From Mycobacterium sp. E3198 (GTDB lineage: Bacteria; Actinomycetota; Actinomycetes; Mycobacteriales; Mycobacteriaceae), in NCBI RefSeq assembly GCF_001667015.1, contig NZ_LZIS01000066.1, positions 22,813 through 86,812 of the forward strand: DNA of 64,000 nucleotides. Reading direction: 5' to 3'. The notes under the pieces are model-generated. The model saw only the letters and a list, made by a program, of their open reading frames with translations. It had not been told where the DNA came from and made no database searches. The translations under genes and the position numbers were made by a program. Shown here piece after piece: positions 43,893-53,250 of the stretch. Position 1 is the first letter of the stretch; every line of letters begins with the position of its first letter.

Positions 43893-44612
43893 ATGACAGC
43901 GCCCACCTCAAACGAAGCCAAACCGGAGGCTCGCGTACTGGTTGTCGACGACGAGGCCAACATCGTCGAGCTGCTCTCGGTCAGCCTCAAATTCCAGGGG
44001 TTTGAGGTCTACACCGCGACCAATGGGGCCCAGGCGCTGGATCGCGCCCGCGACGCGCGGCCCGACGCGGTGATCCTCGACGTGATGATGCCCGGCATGG
44101 ACGGCTTCGGGGTGCTGCGCCGGCTGCGCGCCGACGGCATCGACGCCCCGGCGCTGTTCCTGACCGCCCGCGACTCCCTACAGGACAAAATCGCCGGCCT
44201 GACGCTGGGCGGCGACGACTACGTGACCAAACCGTTCAGCCTCGAGGAGGTCGTGGCCCGGCTGCGGGTCATCCTGCGGCGCGCCGGCAAGGGCGGGGCC
44301 GAACCGCGCAACGCCCGGCTGACGTTCGCCGACATCGAACTCGACGAGGAGACCCACGAGGTCTGGAAGGCCGGCGAACCGGTGTCCCTGTCGCCGACCG
44401 AGTTCACGCTGCTGCGCTACTTCGTGATCAACGCGGGCACCGTGCTGAGCAAGCCGAAGATCCTCGACCACGTCTGGCGCTACGACTTCGGCGGCGACGT
44501 CAACGTCGTCGAGTCCTACGTCTCGTACCTGCGGCGCAAGATCGACACGGGCGAGAAGCGCCTGTTGCACACCCTGCGCGGCGTGGGCTATGTCCTGCGC
44601 GAGCCGCGCTGA
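43893..44612 (+). CDS. phoP: Response regulator PhoP
   Basis: 239 residues, OmpR/PhoB family: a receiver domain with the acidic pocket in VVDDEA, phospho-acceptor Asp63 in LDVMMPG and Lys in YVTKPF, then a winged-helix DNA-binding domain (SLSPTEFTLLRYF...VVESYVSYLRRKI...GVGYVLR). It is nearly identical to M. tuberculosis PhoP apart from a shorter N-terminus. It controls acid response, lipid (SL-1/DAT/PAT) and ESX-1 related genes in M. tuberculosis. ATG 43893 follows AAGGACGGAAG. Confidence 0.97.
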   Translation: MTAPTSNEAKPEARVLVVDDEANIVELLSVSLKFQGFEVYTATNGAQALDRARDARPDAVILDVMMPGMDGFGVLRRLRADGIDAPALFLTARDSLQDKIAGLTLGGDDYVTKPFSLEEVVARLRVILRRAGKGGAEPRNARLTFADIELDEETHEVWKAGEPVSLSPTEFTLLRYFVINAGTVLSKPKILDHVWRYDFGGDVNVVESYVSYLRRKIDTGEKRLLHTLRGVGYVLREPR

Positions 44613-44635
44613 GCGCGAAAGCGAAGAATGTAGGC

Positions 44636-46078
44636 ATGGCCAACAAGGTTCGACGCGGGGTGCCACTGCGGGTAGGTCTGGTGGCCGCCACGCTGCTGTT
44701 GGTGGGCTGCGGGCTGGCCTTCTCGGGCGTGGCGGTGACCTCGATCCTGCGTCATGTGCTCGTCGGCCGGATCGACCAGACTCTGCTCGAGGCCTCGCGG
44801 GGCTGGGCACAGGCGCCGCGGCGGCAGTCGCCGCCCCCTTACGAAAGCCCCGACCCTGGCCGGCCGCCGTCGAAGTTCTACGTGCGGGGCATCGGCACTG
44901 ACGGCACCCCGTTCACCGCCATCAACGACCGCAACGCCGAACCGGCGCTGCCGCCGAACAACGACGTCGGCCCCGTTCCGACGACGCTGCCGTCGGTCAA
45001 CGGCTCCAACATCCAATGGCGAGCGGTGTCCGTGAAGGGGCCGAACGGCATCACCACCGTCGCGATCGACCTGTCCGACGTGCAGCACACCCTGAGCTCT
45101 CTGGTCTGGTTGCAGTTCGGCATCGGGGTGGCGGTGCTGGTCGTCGTCGGGATCGCCAGCTTCGTGGTGGTGCACCGCAGCCTGCGACCGCTGGTGGAGG
45201 TCGAACATACCGCCGCGGCGATCGCCGCGGGCCAGCGTGATCGCCGTGTTCCCGAACGCGATCCGCGCACCGAGGTGGGCCGGCTTTCCTTGGCGCTCAA
45301 CGGAATGCTCACCCAGATACAGCAGGCGCTGGCCTCCTCGGAGTCGTCGGCCGAGAAGGCCCGCCGTTCCGAGGACAGGATGCGACGGTTCATCACCGAC
45401 GCCAGCCACGAACTGCGCACGCCGTTGACGACCATCCGTGGCTTCGCGGAGCTGTACCGGCAGGGCGCGGCCCGCGACGTGTCCATGCTGTTGTCGCGGA
45501 TCGAAAACGAAGCCAGCCGGATGGGCCTGCTGGTGGACGACTTGCTGCTGTTGGCCCGGCTCGACGTGCAACGGCCCCTCGAACACCACCGGGTCGACCT
45601 ATTGGCGCTGGCCAGCGACGCCGTGCACGACGCGCAGGCGATCGACCCCCTGCGCGCCATCACCATGGAGGTCTTCGACGGCCCCGGCACCCCGGAGGTG
45701 CTCGGCGACGAACCCCGGATCCGCCAGGTGCTCAGCAACCTGGTCGCCAACGCCCTGCAGCACACCCCGGAAAGCGCCGACGTCACGGTTCGCGTCGGCA
45801 CCGAGGGCGACGACGCGGTGCTCGAAGTGGCCGACAAGGGTCCCGGGATGAGTCAGCAGGACGCGTCGCGGGTGTTCGAGCGGTTCTACCGCACCGACTC
45901 GTCGCGGGCGCGGGCCAGCGGCGGCACCGGACTGGGGCTGTCCATCGTCGACTCGCTGGTGCGCGCGCACGGCGGCCACGTCAGCGTGCTGACCTCACCC
46001 GGCGAGGGATGCTGCTTCCGCGTCACGCTGCCCCGCATCAGCGATGTCTCGGCGCCGGAGCCGGCTCACGCCAGTTGA
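44636..46078 (+). CDS. phoR: Sensor histidine kinase PhoR
   Basis: 480 residues: a first membrane helix (about 12-38), an extracytoplasmic sensor of about 120 residues, a second helix (about 155-178), HAMP, HisKA with the phosphorylated His258 in [12 protein letters not shown], and a HATPase domain with N, G1 and G2 boxes ([28 protein letters not shown]). It phosphorylates PhoP. It begins 23 bases after phoP. Its stop overlaps the convergent HIT gene by 13 bases. Confidence 0.97.
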   Translation: MANKVRRGVPLRVGLVAATLLLVGCGLAFSGVAVTSILRHVLVGRIDQTLLEASRGWAQAPRRQSPPPYESPDPGRPPSKFYVRGIGTDGTPFTAINDRNAEPALPPNNDVGPVPTTLPSVNGSNIQWRAVSVKGPNGITTVAIDLSDVQHTLSSLVWLQFGIGVAVLVVVGIASFVVVHRSLRPLVEVEHTAAAIAAGQRDRRVPERDPRTEVGRLSLALNGMLTQIQQALASSESSAEKARRSEDRMRRFITDASHELRTPLTTIRGFAELYRQGAARDVSMLLSRIENEASRMGLLVDDLLLLARLDVQRPLEHHRVDLLALASDAVHDAQAIDPLRAITMEVFDGPGTPEVLGDEPRIRQVLSNLVANALQHTPESADVTVRVGTEGDDAVLEVADKGPGMSQQDASRVFERFYRTDSSRARASGGTGLGLSIVDSLVRAHGGHVSVLTSPGEGCCFRVTLPRISDVSAPEPAHAS

Positions 46079-46470
46079 GCAAGCGCCACCTTGATCTTGG
46101 CCTGGGCATCGTCGAGGGACTGCGGTGACGGGTTGCGGTCGACATTGGCGAACCCGAAGTCGCTCAGGCTGCGGGTGGGGAAGACGTGGACGTGCAGGTG
46201 GGGCACCTCGAGGCCGGCGATGATCAGCCCGGAGCGCTCGGTCTTGAACGCCTTGCACACGGCCTTACCGATTAGCTGGCTGACTGCCATGACACGGGCG
46301 AACACCGCGCCGTCGACGTCCTGCCACTGGTCTATCTCGGCGCGCGGCACCACCAGCGTGTGGCCCTGGGTCATCGGCTCGATCGTCAGGAACGCGACGA
46401 TGTCGTCATCCTCGTAGACGAAACGACCGGGCAGTTCGCGGTTGATGATCTTGGTGAAGATCGAAGCCAT
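46066..46470 (-). CDS. HIT-family nucleotide hydrolase (Rv0759c-like)
   Basis: 134 residues with the histidine triad HLHVHVF (about 98-104) and an N-terminal CIFC-like position occupied by [15 protein letters not shown] proteins hydrolyse AMP-lysine, AMP-NH2 or ApnA. ATG 46470. The 3' end runs 13 bases into phoR on the other strand. Same neighbour as in M. tuberculosis. Confidence 0.9.
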   Translation of the reverse strand: MASIFTKIINRELPGRFVYEDDDIVAFLTIEPMTQGHTLVVPRAEIDQWQDVDGAVFARVMAVSQLIGKAVCKAFKTERSGLIIAGLEVPHLHVHVFPTRSLSDFGFANVDRNPSPQSLDDAQAKIKVALAQLA

Positions 46471-46564
46471 GGGCCCAGCATAGGTTCGGCCACCGATCGA
46501 TGAGTTTCGTGGGTGTCGATGGTCAGTTCGAAATAGGACCACAACGAAGGAACGAGATTTCGTC

Positions 46565-47221
46565 ATGTCACTGGTGCGCGTGCACAACCTTTCCGTTTCC
46601 CTCGACGGCTTCGCTACGGGCATCGGACAAAGCCTGGAGGCGCCGTTCGGGCACGCCGGAGGCCGGTTACACGAATGGTTCTTCGCCACCCGGACCTTCC
46701 GCGCTATGCACGGTGAGACGGGTGGGACCACGGGCATCGATGACGCGCTGGCCGGCAGGTGGGCGCCGGGCATCGGCGCCGAGATCATGGGACGCGGCAA
46801 GTTCGGGCCGCAGCGCGGCCCGTGGGCCGGCACAGCGGGGGGCGCGGAATGGAAAGGGTGGTGGGGCGCCGAGCCGCCGTTTGGAACCCCGGTGTTCGTG
46901 CTGACCCACCACCCGCGACCCTCGATCGAGATGGACGGCGGCACCACCTTCCACTTCATCGACGCCAGCCCCGCCGAATCGCTCGCGTTGGCGCGAAAGG
47001 CCGCCGGTGACACCGACATCCGGCTCGGCGGCGGACCGTCGACCGTTCGCCAATTCCTCGCCGCTGACCTCGTCGACCATCTGCACATCACGGTGGTACC
47101 GATCATCCTGGGGCGCGGCGAGCGATTGTGGGACGGATTAGAGGGCCTGGAGCAGCGATTCGCGGTGGAATCGGTGAGCAGCCCCAGCGGCGTCACGCAT
47201 CAGGTCTTCACGCGCCGCTAG
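46565..47221 (+). CDS. Dihydrofolate-reductase-fold protein (RibD C-terminal type)
   Basis: 218 residues of the RibD_C/DHFR-like reductase family: [14 protein letters not shown] at the start, [55 protein letters not shown] near the end. The NADPH-binding GGG motif is present. Probably an NADPH-dependent reductase; the substrate is unknown. A weak GAAGGAACGAG site precedes the ATG. Confidence 0.88.
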   Translation: MSLVRVHNLSVSLDGFATGIGQSLEAPFGHAGGRLHEWFFATRTFRAMHGETGGTTGIDDALAGRWAPGIGAEIMGRGKFGPQRGPWAGTAGGAEWKGWWGAEPPFGTPVFVLTHHPRPSIEMDGGTTFHFIDASPAESLALARKAAGDTDIRLGGGPSTVRQFLAADLVDHLHITVVPIILGRGERLWDGLEGLEQRFAVESVSSPSGVTHQVFTRR

Positions 47222-47336
47222 CCAACGCCGGCCGGTGTGCCACGCCGACCCGAGCCCGAATCGTTAGCGCAGCGTTGCGGATTCGTTCTGCTGCCTCGGG
47301 AAAATCGCTGTACGCAATTCACGGGAGGAGACCTCT

Positions 47337-48767
47337 GTGCGGTTTCCCGTGGCGTTGCTCACCGCGTGCGCCGTGACCCTCGCACCGGCGCTTGCCGCGG
47401 GAGCCGACGCGCGGGCCGCCGACGCGTGGGGGCCGTTCGCACCGCCCAACCCGTTCATGGCGCCGCTGGGCCTCGCGTCGCTGCACAACGACGCCGAATC
47501 ATCCGACGCGGGACCGCTTCCCGGTCCCGGCGCCCACCCGGTCCCGATCTTCGGCTACCCGCTGCTGGCGGCGTGCCCGACGATCATGCAGGGCACCGAC
47601 GGGCTGGTGTTGGCCCTGTGCACCAGCGACCTCACGCAGACCCCGACGATCTTCCTGATCGATCCCGGGGGCTGGGCCCCGGTTTTCGTCCCGCTGGCCA
47701 AACTTCAAGTCGCCAAGGGCAGCTTGCTCGGCGGCGTCTACGCCTACCTGGACAACAACAACCAGGTGGTGATGATCGACGGCACCAACCACCTGCTGCG
47801 CATCGCGCACGCCAAGGAGGGGCCGCTGGGCTGTTGGAAGCTGATCGTCACCGAGTCGACCGACCTGTCCGGCGCGATACCGGCCGGCGACAACTCGGTG
47901 GGCCTGGTCCCCGACTACGCGGGCAACGTCTGGTTCGCCACCGGCAACGGCGTCGTCGGTGTGGCCAAGACGGGGGGCGGGGTCGCCAGCGTGCAGCTGC
48001 CCGCGGGAGAGCAGGTGGCGAACAGCATCTCGTCGGCGCCGAGCGGTCGCGTCGCGGTGGCCACCACCTTCGCCCTCTACGAGCTGAATCTCGACATCGC
48101 CGGCAACCCCCAAATCCTCTGGCGGGCGGCCTATGATCGTGGCCCCGCCCGCAAGCCGGGACAGCTGAGCTGGGGAACCGGTTCCACGCCGGTGTATTTC
48201 GGTCCCGTCACGGGCGCCGACTACGTGACGATTGTCGACAATGCCAACCCCCAGGTGCATGCGCTGATCTACCAGTCCGGCACGGGCCAATTGATCTGCC
48301 AGCAAACCGTTTTGACCCAGGGCGGCCCGGGCAGCGAAAACGCGCCGATCGGGCTCGGCAACTCGGTGTTCGTGTCCAGCACCTACGGCTATCCCTACCC
48401 CGCGGTTCCCCCAGGGGCGCCTCCCGCCGTCCCCGCGACGGCGCCGTTCGTCGGCGGGATGACCAGGGTGGACGTCGACAACCCGGGCTGTCATACCGTG
48501 TGGGAGAACAAGGTTCGCAGCGCGGCGCTGCCACACCTGTCCGCCGCGGACGGCCTGCTCTACACCATCACCCGCATCGGGGTCGACCGCACCACGCCGC
48601 TCGACCTGTTCGCCTACGGCGTCGTCGACGCACGCAACGGGGCGCTGCTGTGGCAGCAACCGAAATCGCTCACCATCCTCAGCGATCCGCTGCAGACCCC
48701 GACCATGGTGCTGATGGACGGTAAGGCCATGCAGGGCAACCTCACCGGGCTCGGGCGCATCGGCTGA
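47337..48767 (+). CDS. Secreted beta-propeller-like hypothetical protein
   Basis: 476 residues: a signal peptide (MRFPVALLTACAVTLAPALAAGADARA) and a mature region with repeated short beta motifs such as GLVPDYAGNVWFATGNGVVGV, VTIVDNANPQVHALIYQ and GLLYTITRIGVD. This suggests a propeller of the SMP-30/PQQ-type fold without clear catalytic residues. GTG 47337 follows GGGAGGAGACC. Six bases separate its stop from the convergent Rv0760c-like gene. Not recognised in the M. tuberculosis phoPR locus. Confidence 0.7.
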   Translation: MRFPVALLTACAVTLAPALAAGADARAADAWGPFAPPNPFMAPLGLASLHNDAESSDAGPLPGPGAHPVPIFGYPLLAACPTIMQGTDGLVLALCTSDLTQTPTIFLIDPGGWAPVFVPLAKLQVAKGSLLGGVYAYLDNNNQVVMIDGTNHLLRIAHAKEGPLGCWKLIVTESTDLSGAIPAGDNSVGLVPDYAGNVWFATGNGVVGVAKTGGGVASVQLPAGEQVANSISSAPSGRVAVATTFALYELNLDIAGNPQILWRAAYDRGPARKPGQLSWGTGSTPVYFGPVTGADYVTIVDNANPQVHALIYQSGTGQLICQQTVLTQGGPGSENAPIGLGNSVFVSSTYGYPYPAVPPGAPPAVPATAPFVGGMTRVDVDNPGCHTVWENKVRSAALPHLSAADGLLYTITRIGVDRTTPLDLFAYGVVDARNGALLWQQPKSLTILSDPLQTPTMVLMDGKAMQGNLTGLGRIG

Positions 48768-48773
48768 GCTGGC

Positions 48774-49196
48774 TCATCCCTCCTGGCCGAACTCCATCAT
48801 GTCGAGGTTCCAGTAGCCGCGCATGTTGGTGATCAGCCCGGCGTCGTTGACCTTGTAGGTGAACACGCCGCGCACCTTGCTGGTGACCCCGCCCTCAAAC
48901 CTGCTGTGCAGCACCAGAATGTGCGCGATCTCGTCGGGTGAGCTGGACGGGAACGTCTCCTCGCAGGTGATGGTCAGCTGGTTGGCCGCGATGTTGGTGT
49001 CGTAGAAGGCGGCGACGCCCTCCTTGCCCCGCACCCCGGTGCCGTCGGGGTTGGTGACCGACTTGCCGATCGGGTCCTCGACGACGACGTCGTCGGCCAT
49101 CAGCGCCAGCCATCCCTCGCGGTCGTGCGCCTGCACGCAGCGCCACGAGGATTGCGACGCGGCCAGTGCCGGTGACGCCTGCGCGGTTTCGGTCAT
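48774..49196 (-). CDS. SnoaL/ketosteroid-isomerase-fold protein (Rv0760c-like)
   Basis: 140 residues, NTF2-like cone fold: WLALMADDVVVEDPIG, ITCEETFPSSSPDEIAHILVLHSRFEGG, GVFTYKVNDAGLITNMRGYWNLDMM. Rv0760c resembles ketosteroid isomerase and binds steroids in structural work. ATG 49196 gives the family length. It is the last gene of a leftward oxidative operon; the next gene upstream ends 14 bases away. Confidence 0.9.
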   Translation of the reverse strand: MTETAQASPALAASQSSWRCVQAHDREGWLALMADDVVVEDPIGKSVTNPDGTGVRGKEGVAAFYDTNIAANQLTITCEETFPSSSPDEIAHILVLHSRFEGGVTSKVRGVFTYKVNDAGLITNMRGYWNLDMMEFGQEG

Positions 49197-49210
49197 GGTT
49201 TCTCCTATCT

Positions 49211-51208
49211 CTAGATCGCGCACGCGGCGCGTGCGCCCTCCTCGGTGGCCTTGCGGATGAGACCCAGCCCGCCGCAGTCGCCGGCGGCGTGCACCGCGGC
49301 GCCGGGCATGGCCGCGACCAGGGTGTCGAACAAGCTGGTGTCGGGCTGCACCGTCCCGGCGACGACGACGCTGTCGGCGCGCAACTCGCGGGGCGCCCCG
49401 CCGGCGGGGGTAAACACCACGTCGCGCACCGTGATCCGGTCGACGTCCGCACGGACGTGCACCGTGACGCCGAGCCGGTCGAGGCGATCCATGTGCTCGG
49501 TCTTGCGTTTGTTGCCCACCTCGGGGGCAATGTCCTTGCCCGGCTCGAGGATTGACACCAGTCGGCCCCGGCTCGCCAGGAACTCGGCGAGTTCGAGGGC
49601 GACCAGGTCGCCGCCGATTATGGCGACCCGCCGGCCGATCGGCATCCAGGCCCGGGTGGCGAGCCGGAAGGCGGATGGGCGCACCAGGCGCTCCCGCCGG
49701 CCGGCGAACAACGCGCGCAACCCGGGCCCGGTGTGCACGTGCGGCAGGTCGGCGCCGGGGATGGCCGGCACCGCGACGTGGCCGCCGGTGGCCACCACCA
49801 CCGCGTCGGGTGCCGATCGGACGACGTCGTCGGCCGAAACATTGCTCCCTGTCTCGACTTTCACCGTGCTGAGCCTGATCTCGTCGCGCAGGTAGTTCAG
49901 GAACGGCTGGTTTTCCGGGTGCAGCACCGCCGCCCAGCGCAAGGCCCCGCCGAGCTGGGCGCTGCGCTCGAACAGCGTGACGCGGTGGCCGCGTTCGGCG
50001 GCCACCCGGGCGGCCTCCAGCCCGGCCGGCCCGCCGCCGACCACCACCACCCGCTTGGCCCGGCCGGCGCGGGGCGCGGCCAGCTCACGCTCCTTGCCGG
50101 TGCGGGGGTTGACCGCGCAGTCGACGGAAAACCGCTGTTCCATTGCGTCGATGCAGTTTTCGCAGGAGATGCACTTGCGCACCCGGCGCGCACGGCCGGA
50201 CGCGACCTTGCGGGGCAGCTCGGGGTCGGCCAGCAGCGGCCGCCCCATCGCGACGAAATCGGCGCGGCCCTCGGCGAGGATCCGCTCGGCCGCGACGGGG
50301 TCGTGGATGCGGCCGACGGCGATCACCGGCACGTCGACCACTTGCCTGACCGCGGCCGCCGCCCCGACGTTGAGCGAGTCGCCGTCGTCGGCCCCGTTGA
50401 CCATCCCGGTGACGAGCCGGTCGATCACCCCGCCGCTGACGTGAAACGCGCTCACCCCAGCCGCCACGAGTTCAGGTGCCAGGCGGGCGGTTTCGTAGAT
50501 CGGCCGGCCGCCCGCGACGCGCTCGTAGCCGGAGATGCGCAGCGTGATCGGCAGGGCGTCGCCGACCTCGGAGCGAATCGCGGCCAGCGCCTCGATCACC
50601 ACCCGCACGCGGCCGCGCGCCGAGTCACCCCGGTAGTCGTCGGTGCGCCGGTTGCGCTGCGGGGCAAGGAAAGACCCCAGCAACATGTAGCCGTGCGCGG
50701 CGTGCAACTCGATGCCGTCGTAGCCCGCCTCGGCGGCGCGGCGCACCGCCGCCTTGAACAGGTCGAACACCTCGCACAGCTGCCGCTTGCTGATCTCGGC
50801 CGACGGCCGCCCGGTGAGGTAGGACGGGATCACCGACGGCCCCAGGGAGGTGACGCCGAACATCTCCGGTCCCAGGCCGTCGGGCCCGGCGTGCACGATC
50901 TGTGGCTGGATCTTGGCGCCGTGTTCGTGCACGGCCTCCACCAACGCCCGGTGCGCGTCCACCGCGTCGTCGGTGGCCAGGTGCAGGCCGCCCGGCGTCT
51001 CGGGGTGCTGGTGGTCGACCCCGGTGGCGCCCACCGTGATCAGGCCGACGCCACCCTGCGCGCGGGCGGCGAAATAGTCGCGGGTGCGCGCTGACGGCAG
51101 CCCGTCGGGGGTGCCGTACATCGTCTCCATCGGAGACATCACCACCCGGTTGCGCACCGCCATGGCGCCGATTCGCCCCGGCGCCAACAGGTGCGGAAAG
51201 CTGGCCAC
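49211..51208 (-). CDS. Old-yellow-enzyme/2,4-dienoyl-CoA-reductase-like flavoprotein
   Basis: 665 residues: an N-terminal FMN TIM barrel (NRVVMSPMETMYG...HGYMLLGSFLAPQRNRR), a 4Fe-4S cluster motif (CISCENCID...DCAVNP, about residues 320-345), and a C-terminal FAD/NAD(P)H module (VVVGGGPAGLEAARVA and VAIIGGDLVALELAEF). This is the full FadH/enoate-reductase architecture. It reduces conjugated double bonds in CoA esters or steroids. It sits between the Rv0760c and adhB orthologues, where I do not recall an M. tuberculosis gene. 14 bases downstream of adhB. Confidence 0.9.
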   Translation of the reverse strand: MASFPHLLAPGRIGAMAVRNRVVMSPMETMYGTPDGLPSARTRDYFAARAQGGVGLITVGATGVDHQHPETPGGLHLATDDAVDAHRALVEAVHEHGAKIQPQIVHAGPDGLGPEMFGVTSLGPSVIPSYLTGRPSAEISKRQLCEVFDLFKAAVRRAAEAGYDGIELHAAHGYMLLGSFLAPQRNRRTDDYRGDSARGRVRVVIEALAAIRSEVGDALPITLRISGYERVAGGRPIYETARLAPELVAAGVSAFHVSGGVIDRLVTGMVNGADDGDSLNVGAAAAVRQVVDVPVIAVGRIHDPVAAERILAEGRADFVAMGRPLLADPELPRKVASGRARRVRKCISCENCIDAMEQRFSVDCAVNPRTGKERELAAPRAGRAKRVVVVGGGPAGLEAARVAAERGHRVTLFERSAQLGGALRWAAVLHPENQPFLNYLRDEIRLSTVKVETGSNVSADDVVRSAPDAVVVATGGHVAVPAIPGADLPHVHTGPGLRALFAGRRERLVRPSAFRLATRAWMPIGRRVAIIGGDLVALELAEFLASRGRLVSILEPGKDIAPEVGNKRKTEHMDRLDRLGVTVHVRADVDRITVRDVVFTPAGGAPRELRADSVVVAGTVQPDTSLFDTLVAAMPGAAVHAAGDCGGLGLIRKATEEGARAACAI

Positions 51209-51222
51209 TCAGGACCGGTGGG

Positions 51223-52350
51223 TTACCGGTCGGCGTCGGTGTAACGGATGACGCCGCGAATGTTCTTGCCGTCCAGCATGTCCTGGTAGCCGTCGTTGAT
51301 CTGCTCGAGCTTGTACTGGCGCGTGATCATGTCGTCCAGGTTGAGCTTGCCGGCCTTGTACATCGACAGCAGCTGCGGGATGTCGTACTGCGGATTGCCG
51401 CCGCCGAAGATGGTGCCCTGCAGGTTCTTCTGCATCAGGGTCAGCATCGCGAGGTTCAGATTCACGTTGGTGTCCAGCAGGCTGCCGATGGCGGTCAGCA
51501 CGCAGGTGCCGCCCTTTTGGGTGATGTTCAGGTAGGCGTCGACGTCGGCGCCGTGCAGCTCGCCGACGGTCACGACCACCTTGTGGGCCATCAGGCCGTA
51601 GGTGACCTCGGCCATGCCCATCAGCGCGGCGTTGATGTCGGGGTAGACGTGCGTGGCGCCGAACTTCAGCGCCTGGTCCCGCTTCCACTCCACCGGGTCG
51701 ATCGCGAAGATGTAGCGCGCGCCCGCGTTGACGGCACCCTGCAGTGCCGCCATGCCCACGCCGCCCACGCCGACGATGGCGACGTCTTGGCCCGGCCGGA
51801 TGTCAGCGGTGCGGACCGCCGAACCGTAGCCGGTGGTGACGCCGCAGCCGACCAGGGCGGCCACCTCGAACGGCACGGACGGGTCGATCTTCACCACGGA
51901 GCTGCGGTGCACGACCATGTACGGCGAGAAGGTGCCCAGCAGCGTCATGGGGAAGACGTTCTGGCCGCGGGCCTGGATGCGGAACGTGCCGTCGGACACC
52001 GCGGCGCCGCCCAGCAGCCCGGCGCCCAGGTCGCACAGGTTGCGCATGCCGGCCTGACAGGTCGGGCAGGACCCGCAGGACGGGATGAACGACAGCACCA
52101 CGTGGTCGCCGGGGGCGATGTCTTCCACCCCGGGCCCGACCTCGGTGACGATGCCGGCGCCCTCGTGGCCGCCGAGCACCGGGAAGCCCGCCATCGGGAT
52201 GCCGCCGGTGACCAGGTGATGGTCGGAGTGGCACATGCCGGCCGCTTCCATCTGGATCTTGACCTCATGCGCTTGCGGGTCGCCGATCTCGATTTCCTCA
52301 ATGGACCACGGCTGGTTGAACTCCCAGATCAGAGCGCCTTTTGTCTTCAC
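51223..52350 (-). CDS. adhB: Zinc-containing NDMA-type alcohol dehydrogenase AdhB
   Basis: 375 residues, MDR family: catalytic zinc ligands in AGMCHSDHH and GHEGAG, structural zinc Cys cluster CGSCPTCQAGMRNLC, cofactor motif VGVGGVGMAALQGA and ending NIRGVIRYTDADR. GTG 52350 matches the length and N-terminus (KTKGALIWEFNQPW) of M. tuberculosis AdhB (Rv0761c). The family NDMA/mycofactocin-linked dehydrogenases keep NAD(P)H bound. The leader upstream contains two inverted repeats. Confidence 0.92.
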   Translation of the reverse strand: MKTKGALIWEFNQPWSIEEIEIGDPQAHEVKIQMEAAGMCHSDHHLVTGGIPMAGFPVLGGHEGAGIVTEVGPGVEDIAPGDHVVLSFIPSCGSCPTCQAGMRNLCDLGAGLLGGAAVSDGTFRIQARGQNVFPMTLLGTFSPYMVVHRSSVVKIDPSVPFEVAALVGCGVTTGYGSAVRTADIRPGQDVAIVGVGGVGMAALQGAVNAGARYIFAIDPVEWKRDQALKFGATHVYPDINAALMGMAEVTYGLMAHKVVVTVGELHGADVDAYLNITQKGGTCVLTAIGSLLDTNVNLNLAMLTLMQKNLQGTIFGGGNPQYDIPQLLSMYKAGKLNLDDMITRQYKLEQINDGYQDMLDGKNIRGVIRYTDADR

Positions 52351-52422
52351 GTTGGACCTGACCCCATTTCGCCTTTGAAGTGAGACTGCCCGACCCGTCT
52401 TGCCCGGCAGCAGTGGTGACGA

Positions 52423-52466
52423 GTGCCACACGGCACCCCTGTCGCGCCAGCATAGCGCGTGCGACA
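52423..52466. promoter_or_regulatory. Inverted repeats upstream of adhB
   Basis: GTGCC-acac-GGCAC at 52423-52436, and TGTCGC/GCGACA at 52440-52445 and 52461-52466. They lie in the 139-base gap between adhB and the SnoaL-like gene, suggesting adhB has its own promoter and operator or an attenuator. Confidence 0.4.
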
Positions 52467-52489
52467 AATCAAATGCTTGGTTGGTCCCG

Positions 52490-53035
52490 TCACCAGATCG
52501 GGACGGGCGCCCGGCCCAGCGGGTAATAGCCCGGCAGCTTCTCGCCGGCGATGCTGCGCTCGATCCGCCGCTGCATGCCCGCGGACAGATCGCCGGACTC
52601 GATCAGCTTCGCGAACATCTTCGCGACGTGGCCGAAATCGAAGAAGTCGCGCTGCCACTCGATGAGCTGGTCGCCATTGAGGCGAAACCAGCTGCCGCCG
52701 ATCCCGTAGATCTCGTCCTGGGTGCCGTCGGTCTTGTTGACGATCTGCTTCCAGAAGCCGACGATCTCGCCCTGTTTCTCGTCGATGAGCACCTTTTGGT
52801 ACTCGTACACCCAGTTCTCCAGGCCCTCCATCTCCAGGCCGAGGGCGACATCGCGGATCTCGTCGACGCCGACGCACATCACGTCTTCCTTCGGGCCGAT
52901 GTTCCAGCCGTAGGTGGCGTCTTTGGCGTAGAAGTCCGCCAGCGGCTTCCAGTCACCGGCCTTCTCGCAGTCCTTGTTGGCCTGCAGCCAGCGGTCGACC
53001 CATCCCTCGAGGTCCGCGCGTGAATGTGACGCCAT
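52490..53035 (-). CDS. SnoaL-like protein (Rv0762c-like)
   Basis: 181 residues, NTF2-like domain with WKPLADFYAKDATYGWNIGP, EIVGFWKQIV, GIGGSWFRLNGDQLIEWQRDFFDFGHVAKMF. Family members are isomerases, cyclases or binding proteins for small cyclic substrates. ATG 53035 gives the same size as in M. tuberculosis and lies two bases after the ferredoxin stop. Likely partner of the P450s and dehydrogenases in this operon. Substrate unknown. Confidence 0.88.
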   Translation of the reverse strand: MASHSRADLEGWVDRWLQANKDCEKAGDWKPLADFYAKDATYGWNIGPKEDVMCVGVDEIRDVALGLEMEGLENWVYEYQKVLIDEKQGEIVGFWKQIVNKTDGTQDEIYGIGGSWFRLNGDQLIEWQRDFFDFGHVAKMFAKLIESGDLSAGMQRRIERSIAGEKLPGYYPLGRAPVPIW

Positions 53036-53037
53036 CG

Positions 53038-53250
<213 letters not shown>

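Noticed and set aside
49733..51094. 453-codon open frame antisense to the OYE-like gene
   Set aside because: His/Asp/Gly-rich shadow frame with no motif; the minus-strand gene has all expected cofactor motifs.
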